From positions 2,456,451 to 2,520,450 of the forward strand of contig NZ_CP020991.1 in the NCBI RefSeq assembly GCF_002874775.1: DNA of 64,000 bases. Direction: 5' to 3'. Source of the stretch: Monoglobus pectinilyticus. Its GTDB lineage: Bacteria > Bacillota > Clostridia > Monoglobales > Monoglobaceae. Positions 56,253-62,128 of the stretch are shown here, one piece after another. Position 1 is the stretch's first letter. Each line of letters opens with the position of its first letter. The notes beneath the pieces were generated by a model. The model was given only the letters and a program-made list of their open reading frames with translations, made no database searches and was not told the origin of the DNA. A program made the position numbers and the translations under genes.

Positions 56253-57124
56253 TGTCAGAAGAGATGCAAAGCACCGAGAATCAAGGAACTGAGAATCAAG
56301 GAACTGAGAATCAAGGAATTGAGAATCAAAGTATCAAGAATCAAAGTATCGAGAATCAAGGAACCAAGACTCAGGGAATCAAGATACAAAGAGAAGAGAT
56401 GCAAAGAACCGAAATGCTGCTTGGATATGACGGGATTGAAAACCTTAAAAATGCAAAAGTGGCTCTGTTTGGGGTTGGCGGAGTTGGAGGATACACAGCC
56501 GAGGCGCTGGCCCGTTCAGGCGTTGGAAGCATAGATTTATATGACAGCGACCGGGTGTCGCTGAGCAATATAAACCGTCAAATAGCGGCGCTTCACAGCA
56601 CTGTGGGAAAATACAAGGCTGATGTAATAAAAGAGCGTATACTCGATATAAACAGTTGTGCTGAGGTCAATGCCTATAAGGTGTTTTATCTTCCTGAAAA
56701 TGCTGACGACTATCCGCTTGATAAATATGACTATGTTGTTGACGCTATAGACACCGTATCAGCCAAAATTGAACTGATATGCAGGTGTGACAGGATGGGT
56801 GTTCCTATAATAAGCGCCATGGGAGCCGGAAATAAACTTGACCCGACAGCTTTTAAGGTTGCGGATATATATTCGACTAAGATGTGTCCGCTGGCAAAAG
56901 TGATGCGCCGGGAACTTAAAAGCCGGGATATTAAGTCGCTGAAAGTGGTATATTCAGAGGAAAAGGCAAAGAAGCCGGAAATACAGTTGTATGACAGTGA
57001 AAATAATAAACCGGTTCCGGGAAGCGTCAGCTTTGTGCCGTCGGTTGCAGGTCTGATTATTGCAGGAGAGGTAATAAAAGATTTGGCGCTCAGAGCGAAA
57101 GAGGAAGAGTATGAAAACAGTTAA
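56252..57124 (+). CDS. tcdA: TcdA-type ThiF/E1-like tRNA t6A dehydratase with repeat-encoded N-terminus
   Basis: 290 residues. From about residue 50 it matches TcdA/CsdL: QRTEMLLGYDGIENLKNAKV, the ATP-binding VALFGVGGVGGYTAEALARSG, DSDRVSLSNINRQ, and YVVDAIDTVSAKIELI. TcdA cyclises the t6A base at position 37 of ANN-reading tRNAs. The first 49 residues are not part of the family: seven tandem pentapeptides of the ENQGT type. If translation instead began at the ATG for MQRTEML (56399) a normal-length protein would result; the TAATG overlap with the MATE gene supports the long form. The end overlaps the next gene by 14 bp. Confidence 0.87.
   Translation: MSEEMQSTENQGTENQGTENQGIENQSIKNQSIENQGTKTQGIKIQREEMQRTEMLLGYDGIENLKNAKVALFGVGGVGGYTAEALARSGVGSIDLYDSDRVSLSNINRQIAALHSTVGKYKADVIKERILDINSCAEVNAYKVFYLPENADDYPLDKYDYVVDAIDTVSAKIELICRCDRMGVPIISAMGAGNKLDPTAFKVADIYSTKMCPLAKVMRRELKSRDIKSLKVVYSEEKAKKPEIQLYDSENNKPVPGSVSFVPSVAGLIIAGEVIKDLALRAKEEEYENS
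56276..56380 (+). repeat. 15-bp coding minisatellite in the tcdA 5' end
   Basis: Seven tandem units based on gagaatcaaggaact, in frame and varying at a few positions (ENQGT, ENQGT, ENQGI, ENQSI, KNQSI, ENQGT, KTQGI). An eighth, decayed unit follows. Confidence 0.9.
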
Positions 57125-58028
57125 AATATCCAAAGCCGACAGCGGTATAAGGCTTGATAAATTTTTATTTAAGATAATGCCCGATGCACCTTCGGGCGTT
57201 ATTTATAAGTCTCTGAGGAAAAAGCGGATAAAGGTAAACGGCAAAAGGACAACTGACGGTACCGTTCAGCTTGACGGCGGAGACGTATTGGAACTTTATA
57301 TTAACGACGAATTTTTTGAAAAAGGCGCAGATAATGACGATAAGTGGTTAGGCTGTGACGGAAATATTTCTGTTGTATATACTGATGAAAATATAGTTGT
57401 AATGAACAAACCGTCAGGTATGAAGTCTCAGGACAGCGGCGATGATGCGGATTCGCTTGAAAGCGAGTTTCGGGCGTATTTATATAAGCGCGGCGAACTG
57501 GATTTAAACGGGACTTATCTTCCGTCGCTCTGCCATAGGATAGACAGAAACACTTCGGGATTAGTTATAGGCGCAAAAAATTTAAAGGCGCATAGGATAA
57601 TAACCGAAAAGATTAAGACCAGGGAAATTAAGAAGTTTTACATCTGCCGGGCGGAGGGAAGAGTTACGCCTGAGAGCGGAAAACTTGAGGGATATATACT
57701 AAAGTGCGGAAACGATAGGGTAAAATTCAGTGAGAATCGGATTGACGGAGCGAAACCATCGGCGCTTAAATATAGAGTTATAAAATATGAGGGAAACGCG
57801 TCTGTTTTAGAAGTGGAGCTGCTAAGCGGCAGAACCCATCAAATCAGGGCAACGCTGGCTCATTACGGGCATCCGTTGGTTGGTGATAAAAAATATGGGG
57901 CAAAATCTGACGGCGGAGGAAAATATCAGAGCCTTTCCGCATATAAGCTGGTGTTTGGATTCAAGTCACAGTCAGGCGGTCTTGAATACTTAACCGGAAA
58001 AGAAATAAGCATTGAAGCCAATGTGTAA
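57111..58028 (+). CDS. RluA-family pseudouridine synthase
   Basis: 305 residues: N-terminal S4 RNA-binding domain (GIRLDKFLFKIMPDAPSGVI, KKRIKVNGKRT) and catalytic domain with the essential Asp in CHRIDRNTSGLVI, plus LLSGRTHQIRATLAHYGHPL and GDKKYG. It converts uridine to pseudouridine in rRNA or tRNA; the target cannot be told. A Cys-free insertion near 75-85 is slightly shorter than in RluD. Start overlaps tcdA by 14 bp, so it is translationally coupled. Confidence 0.92.
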   Translation: MKTVKISKADSGIRLDKFLFKIMPDAPSGVIYKSLRKKRIKVNGKRTTDGTVQLDGGDVLELYINDEFFEKGADNDDKWLGCDGNISVVYTDENIVVMNKPSGMKSQDSGDDADSLESEFRAYLYKRGELDLNGTYLPSLCHRIDRNTSGLVIGAKNLKAHRIITEKIKTREIKKFYICRAEGRVTPESGKLEGYILKCGNDRVKFSENRIDGAKPSALKYRVIKYEGNASVLEVELLSGRTHQIRATLAHYGHPLVGDKKYGAKSDGGGKYQSLSAYKLVFGFKSQSGGLEYLTGKEISIEANV

Positions 58029-58064
58029 TGATGTTTTTTTAATAAAAAGTAGTGGTTATTTAAC

Positions 58065-58970
58065 ATCGGCAGGTGTGACCACACTTTTTTAATTGTGTGT
58101 TATACATAATAAATTGTTTTGCCATTACCTGCAATATCGTTAATATGTATATTCAATGCAGACGCAGTCTGCCGTGTGAGGTGCGAAGCCGCGGAATAAT
58201 ATAGTATTTATTATTTTACTTATAAAAAACTATTTATATACTATGTATATGACCCCATATAAAAAATTTTATTATTACATAATAATGGTGTTTGAACCAT
58301 TTCTTTTTCTCGCAAGAAAAAGAAACGCTTCACCAAAGAAAAAGTGCTTGCTCGCTTAGGTCGCCTGCGGCTCCAATGGGCGCTCGCCCCCGCTCATTTC
58401 ACCATGAAGCATGGCTTCATGATGAAAAAAGCCTTGTAACTTTCCCGTTGACTTTGTAAACTACCGTGAAAATAGATATTCCGAGTTAGTATTAAGATAG
58501 ATTTGAGCAAAAAGTAGGTACTAAATTAAAACGAATATAAAAAAATATAGAATAATTATAAAACTTATCAATAGATTAGAAAATAAATAATTAGTTTATA
58601 TATTGAACACTACGTGTTCAGATGTTGGCTCACCTAACGAGGCGCATAAATGCGCCCTACCGAAGTTCACTGAAAAACCAGTTTTTTTATGAGTTAAATT
58701 AATAAGAACTCGGAAAATCTTTATTCACGGTAGTTCAAAAAGTCAACGGGAAAGTAACAAGGCTTTTTCATCTTGAAGCGCAGATTCAAGATGAAATTAG
58801 CGGGGGCGAGCGCCCCTTGGAGCCGTAGGCGACCTAAGCGAGCAAGCACTTTTTCTTTGGTGAAGCGTTTCTTTTTCTTGCTAGAAAAAGAAATGGTTCA
58901 AACACCTATTATAAGTAAAATAATATATATTATATGGGGTCATATACAAAGAAAATATAAAGTTTTTAAA
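58065..58970. repeat. Large palindromic mosaic repeat block R5
   Basis: The gap from 58029 to 58989 is all repeat. It opens with the aggtgtgaccacac element (58071-58155). Then a left arm (about 58236-58500: tatgtatatgaccccatat, gaaccatttctttttctcgc, gcttgctcgcttaggtcgcc, gcgctcgcccccgctc, actttcccgttgacttt) is repeated in inverted form as a right arm (about 58690-58960). A centre of about 190 bp carries cacctaacgaggcgc, ccctaccgaagttcactg and cactacgtgttcag. Open frames in it are products of the repeat, not genes. Confidence 0.8.
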
Positions 58971-58989
58971 CCTTTATTATTAGTGTTAT

Positions 58990-59202
58990 TTATTTTTTTT
59001 CAAATATTATTTTAATTTTATGGACTTTAGAGATTTTTCTTAAAGTGTTTATATTATATATAGTGTCTCCAGCTTCATAGCTTCTGATAGTTCTTTCTTT
59101 TAGACCTATGCTTTCGGCAAATTCTTTTTGAGTTAGCTCTGTCCATTCTCGTAATATTTTTATTATGTCTTTATTATCATAGTTACTTAAATTTATTTCC
59201 AT
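58990..59202 (-). CDS. Small XRE-family DNA-binding protein
   Basis: 70 residues, a single helix-turn-helix: IKILREWTELTQKEFAESIG and LKERTIRSYEAGDTIYNINT, then a short basic end (HKIKIIFEKK). It resembles one-domain Cro/CI-type regulators of phages and mobile elements. GGGGGA-type site ahead of the ATG. It is divergent from the AbrB-like gene at 59323 and next to repeat block R5. Confidence 0.8.
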   Translation of the reverse strand: MEINLSNYDNKDIIKILREWTELTQKEFAESIGLKERTIRSYEAGDTIYNINTLRKISKVHKIKIIFEKK

Positions 59203-59230
59203 GAAAATCCCCCTAAAGCAAAATTTATTA

Positions 59231-59287
59231 TTGACAATTATATATTATTTTTGTATAATTTTAGCGAAAGCGTCATTCTAGATGACG
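59231..59287 (+). promoter_or_regulatory. Promoter and palindrome before the first AbrB-Zn gene
   Basis: TTGACA (59231-59236), 17-bp spacer, TATAAT (59254-59259): a near-ideal promoter. A palindrome cgtcat-tctag-atgacg (59271-59287) lies at about +5 to +22, a good place for an operator or 5' hairpin. Confidence 0.75.
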
Positions 59288-59322
59288 GTGACAAAATAAA
59301 TGATAAATTGAAAGGTAAAAAT

Positions 59323-59568
59323 ATGGAAATATTACAAATTAAAAGGTTAGTACAAAAACAAGGGAGAGTTACTATACCTAAAGAAATATGTGAAAAAATG
59401 GGTATTAAATCAGACATTGCATTAGTTTTTACAATGTTAGATGATAAAATAATTGTCACTAAAGAAAAAGAAAGCTGTGTTTTTTGTAATGATACAGAAA
59501 ATCTCAGAAAATATAAAGAGATCCTAATTTGTCCAACTTGTATTAATAATATTAAAAATGATATATAA
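59323..59568 (+). CDS. AbrB/SpoVT-like regulator with C-terminal zinc-ribbon motif
   Basis: 81 residues. Residues 1-50 form an AbrB swapped-hairpin DNA-binding domain (KRLVQKQGRVTIPKEICEKM, DIALVFTMLDDKIIVTK). The last 30 residues carry two CxxC knuckles (CVFCNDTENL, CPTCINNI) likely to bind zinc. The start is the ATG at 59323 behind AAAGGT; the longer frame begins upstream of the promoter palindrome region and has no ribosome site. A paralogue with the same two parts lies at 60126. Confidence 0.82.
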   Translation: MEILQIKRLVQKQGRVTIPKEICEKMGIKSDIALVFTMLDDKIIVTKEKESCVFCNDTENLRKYKEILICPTCINNIKNDI

Positions 59569-59588
59569 TGTCTATGCGATACTAGTAA

Positions 59589-59626
59589 GAGGGATACTGA
59601 TAAATAAAATTGTCAATGTATCCCTC
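59589..59626. terminator. Hairpin between convergent AbrB-Zn and RHH genes
   Basis: gagggatac / gtatccctc stem with a 20-nt loop that can pair further (tga / tca). It overlaps the last bases of the minus-strand gene's stop and can serve both strands. Confidence 0.65.
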
Positions 59627-59960
59627 ATTTATGATAGTCATCTAATAAATTGCGAATTGCAATATTTACGAGCTTGTAAATACTAATACCATATTTGTCT
59701 TTTAGTTTATCCATACCAGCAATATTACTTTCTCTAATATTAATAGTATGTATAGTTGTTATCTCATTTTTAGGTTTTTCATAAAGTAAAACATTTTCTG
59801 TCTTAATTAAATATTCAATAGCGGTGTTTATTAAATCTGCAACTGTTGCTTGATATATTAATGTTAATTCTTCTAAACTTTCGTAAAGCGAGCTATCAAT
59901 TTCATAATTTCGACGAAGTTTCTTTTCTCTTTTATTGTGTCTTGAATCTAAATAACTCAT
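59625..59960 (-). CDS. Ribbon-helix-helix-like protein, paralogue of the 18.0-kb gene
   Basis: 111 residues. Basic start (SRHNKREKKLRRNYEID) then LYESLEELTLIYQATVADLI and NTAIEYLIKT, a strand and two helices as in ribbon-helix-helix proteins. The C-terminal half (TTIHTINIRESNIAGMDKL, YGISIYKLVNIAIRNLL) repeats that pattern. Same layout and motifs as the gene at 18017-18343. AAGGAGG precedes the ATG. It sits between two AbrB-Zn genes and points against both. A DNA-binding role is inferred; target unknown. Confidence 0.65.
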   Translation of the reverse strand: MSYLDSRHNKREKKLRRNYEIDSSLYESLEELTLIYQATVADLINTAIEYLIKTENVLLYEKPKNEITTIHTINIRESNIAGMDKLKDKYGISIYKLVNIAIRNLLDDYHK

Positions 59961-60054
59961 TTTGTCCTCCTTGATTAGATTATCTATATTTTACAAGATT
60001 TTTATACATTTAAGTAATTGTCTATAAATACAATATTTATGTTGTATATAAGTC

Positions 60055-60083
60055 TTGAAAAATTTAAATATTTTTGTTATACT
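60055..60083 (+). promoter_or_regulatory. Promoter of the second AbrB-Zn gene
   Basis: TTGAAA (60055-60060), 17-bp spacer, TATACT (60078-60083), 42 nt before the ATG. Confidence 0.65.
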
Positions 60084-60125
60084 TTTATTATTAGTTAATT
60101 AAATATAAGAGGAAGAGGGGCAAAA

Positions 60126-60368
60126 ATGAAAATATTAGAGAATGTAAAAACTATTGATTCTTTAGGAAGAATAGTAATACCACAGGACATGAGGGACGAA
60201 ATGCAAATTAGAAAAAAAGACGAAGTATCTATAATTATGAGAGGTGAAGAAATAAGAATCAGAAAGACAGAAAATTTCTGTATTGCATGTTGCGAAACCG
60301 AAAATCTTATAAAATACCAAAATAAATATATATGTCATGACTGTATAGCAAATATTAAAAAACTATAG
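60126..60368 (+). CDS. AbrB-like regulator with C-terminal zinc-ribbon motif, second copy
   Basis: 80 residues with the same two-part plan as the gene at 59323: AbrB domain (VKTIDSLGRIVIPQDMRDEM, KDEVSIIMRGEEIRIRKT) and two Cys pairs (CIACCETENL, YICHDCIANI). The DSLGRIVIP motif is the classic AbrB/SpoVT signature. GAGGAAGAGGGG lies ahead of the ATG. Short regulators of this kind control sporulation, transition-state or mobile-element genes; no target is visible. Confidence 0.85.
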   Translation: MKILENVKTIDSLGRIVIPQDMRDEMQIRKKDEVSIIMRGEEIRIRKTENFCIACCETENLIKYQNKYICHDCIANIKKL

Positions 60369-60446
60369 TTAAGAAATAAATTTACAAAACCACACTTTAT
60401 TATAAAAACTATCATAGCTGAAAGCGTAACAATATGATAAATAAAA

Positions 60447-60478
60447 AATCTGTGACGGAATAAAAACCGTCACAGATT
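60447..60478 (-). terminator. Terminator of the CNNM/CorC-type gene
   Basis: A perfect 12-bp stem (aatctgtgacgg / ccgtcacagatt) with an 8-nt loop; on the minus strand it is followed by ttttttattta. It lies about 65 nt after the stop at 60541. Confidence 0.85.
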
Positions 60479-60540
60479 CTATAAAACTATTTATATGATG
60501 ACTTAACCTATATAATATATTTGTTATATTAAAATATAAC

Positions 60541-61815
60541 TTACTTCACGTTTATTTCAATAACCTTTTTATTGTCTGTTTTTGACACAGTGATTGATAA
60601 ACTTTCATATTCAAACGAATCTCCGTTTTGCGGAAGCCTCCCTAACTGCTCAGTTACCCAGCCTCCAACAGTAGCAGAGTCTGAACTCAGCTTGAGATTG
60701 TATTTCTTTTCAAACTTGTCTAAATCGGTCTTTCCCATAATTATAACCTCACCGCTTGGGAGCCGCTTAAACTCATCATCTTCTTGATATAAATCTCCCA
60801 CAAGTTTTTCAAGCAGGTCGGTTATGGTTATAACCCCGTATGTTCCGCCGAATTCATCGGTTACGACAGCGAAATAATTGTGACTTTTTTTCATATTCTG
60901 CAAAAGTATGTCAGCTCTGATACTTTCGGGTACAGCATACGCGTTTACTACGGCTTTTTCCATTATTATATCTTTTGTAGGGTTTTTCAGTATAAAATAC
61001 TTCCTGGCGTCTAATAACCCTATAATATTGTCAATGGTTTTATCGCATATCGGATAATATGAATGTTCCGAACCGGTGATTGTTTCATGCCATTTGTCAA
61101 TACCGTCTTTAGTCCACAGCACATCGAGCTCGGTTCTGTGAGTTGCTATTTCGTCGGCGTGCATGTCGTCAAACTCAAACAGGTTTTGTATTATCTCATT
61201 TTCTTCATGGTCTATAACGCCTTTCTCACTTCCGGCGTTTGCCATCATTCTTATTTCGTCTTCCGTTATTTCTTCATCCTCCGCATTCGGGTCAATGCCC
61301 AGCAGTCTCAGGATAGAGTTTGTAGATGCGGTAAGCAGCCATACTATAGGCGCAAAAAGCTTTGAAATCACAGAAACTAAACCGGAGATTGCCAGCGCTA
61401 TACTTTCAGATTTTCGCATCGCCAAACGTTTGGGAACAAGTTCGCCAAACACAAGTGTGAAAAATGATAATATTATTGTAATCAATACTACCGAAATAGT
61501 ATCGAGTGTTTTTTCGGAAACAGGCAGGTTTAACTTCATTATTGCTGTTACAAGCATATCGGAAAAGTTGTCGGCGGCGAAGGCGCTTCCTAAAAATCCT
61601 GATAGTGTTATAGCGACTTGTATCGTGGCCAGAAAGCGTGCCGGCTGGTTTGTCAGCCTTGCCAGTCTGAGAGCGCGCTTGTCGCCGTCTCCGGCCAGTT
61701 TATCCAAACGGTTGCCGCTCATTGATATAACCGCTATTTCGGCGCAGGCAAATATGGCGTTCATGGCGATAAGCACTGCTTGTAAAATGATTTGTCCTGT
61801 TAAATTGCTGTTCAA
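60541..61815 (-). CDS. CNNM/CorC-type (DUF21-CBS) membrane transporter, hemolysin-C family
   Basis: 424 residues. DUF21/CNNM membrane domain (about 1-190; AVLIAMNAIFACAEIAVISM, FLATIQVAITLSGFLGSAFA, LVFGELVPKRLAMRKSE), a cytoplasmic CBS pair (about 200-335; HRTELDVLWTKDGIDKW, DEFGGTYGVITITDLLEKLV) and the C-terminal CorC_HlyC domain (FKRLPSGEVIIMGKTDLDKF, GWVTEQLGRLPQNGD). Relatives (MpfA, CorB, CNNM) export or exchange magnesium with sodium. The start is TTG at 61815 behind AAAGGAGG; the codons upstream in frame lie before this ribosome site. It has a 200-nt leader with a small acidic reading frame and a terminator-like hairpin. Confidence 0.9.
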   Translation of the reverse strand: MNSNLTGQIILQAVLIAMNAIFACAEIAVISMSGNRLDKLAGDGDKRALRLARLTNQPARFLATIQVAITLSGFLGSAFAADNFSDMLVTAIMKLNLPVSEKTLDTISVVLITIILSFFTLVFGELVPKRLAMRKSESIALAISGLVSVISKLFAPIVWLLTASTNSILRLLGIDPNAEDEEITEDEIRMMANAGSEKGVIDHEENEIIQNLFEFDDMHADEIATHRTELDVLWTKDGIDKWHETITGSEHSYYPICDKTIDNIIGLLDARKYFILKNPTKDIIMEKAVVNAYAVPESIRADILLQNMKKSHNYFAVVTDEFGGTYGVITITDLLEKLVGDLYQEDDEFKRLPSGEVIIMGKTDLDKFEKKYNLKLSSDSATVGGWVTEQLGRLPQNGDSFEYESLSITVSKTDNKKVIEINVK

Positions 61816-61897
61816 AATTAAATCCTCCTTTTTTAATATAGTTATTTTGAACATATAAAATTTTGATTGTCTGCCGGTAAGAACTTAAAAACACAAA

Positions 61898-61938
61898 AGG
61901 ACACAACCGTATCAATTATATCAATACGGATGTGTCCT
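61898..61938 (-). terminator. Terminator-like hairpin in the CNNM/CorC leader
   Basis: aggacacatccgtat and atacggttgtgtcct (minus strand) form a 14-bp stem with one mismatch and an 11-nt loop, followed by tttgtgttttt. It starts 4 nt past the stop of the leader reading frame and ends 83 nt before the main start codon. It could end transcripts from the right-hand RCC1 gene too, but the promoter at 62026-62054 places it in the CNNM leader. Confidence 0.7.
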
Positions 61939-61942
61939 ATAT

Positions 61943-61990
61943 TCATATTAAATTAATTAAATTACTACTGTCACTGTCGTCGTCTGACAT
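61943..61990 (-). CDS. 15-codon acidic leader peptide
   Basis: An ATG with AAAGGA 10 nt ahead opens a frame of 15 codons plus TGA: MSDDDSDSSNLINLI. It lies about 28 nt after the predicted transcription start of the CNNM/CorC gene and ends 4 nt before the terminator-like hairpin. Four Asp within the first seven residues is the type of acidic N-terminal run known to destabilise ribosomes when Mg2+ is low (as in the MgtL leader, where Glu/Asp-Pro is used). Proposed role: sensing codons, not a working protein. Translation is not proven. Confidence 0.55.
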   Translation of the reverse strand: MSDDDSDSSNLINLI

Positions 61991-62025
61991 TTATGTATAT
62001 TCCTTTCCGGCAGATTATCAAGCAC

Positions 62026-62054
62026 AATATAGCATATATAATTAAATTTGTCAA
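62026..62054 (-). promoter_or_regulatory. Promoter of the CNNM/CorC gene
   Basis: On the minus strand TTGACA (62054-62049), 17-bp spacer, TATATT (62031-62026). Transcription should begin near 62018, about 200 nt before the TTG start codon. Confidence 0.7.
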
Positions 62055-62128
62055 TAACATTTTTATAAATTTTTTTAAATCTAGGATATAAAAATAATAT
62101 GTACTAATTCAAATAATTATAACAAAAT

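Larger units (their letters stand above)
61870..62018 (-). promoter_or_regulatory. Structured leader RNA of the CNNM/CorC gene (putative attenuator)
   Basis: Minus-strand transcript order: an 8-nt arm tctgccgg (62014-62007), ribosome site ggaaagga (62008-62001), acidic reading frame (61990-61943), terminator-like hairpin (61938-61898), U-rich stretch, and the complementary arm ccggcaga (61877-61870). The two outer arms pair perfectly over 8 bp, with three further pairs after a mismatch (gat / atc). No known Mg2+ riboswitch (M-box, ykoK) features were recognised. Confidence 0.6.

Noticed and set aside
58773-59015. Open frame of 80 codons (Arg/Lys-rich, with a hydrophobic end)
   Set aside because: It is read from the repeat module itself (GC-rich segment and gaagcgtttctttttc box) and has no ribosome site; the same peptide could be read from other repeat copies.
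61816-62018. M-box or yybP-ykoY riboswitch in the CNNM/CorC leader
   Set aside because: I could not find their conserved loops; the leader instead shows a short reading frame with ribosome site and a simple hairpin.
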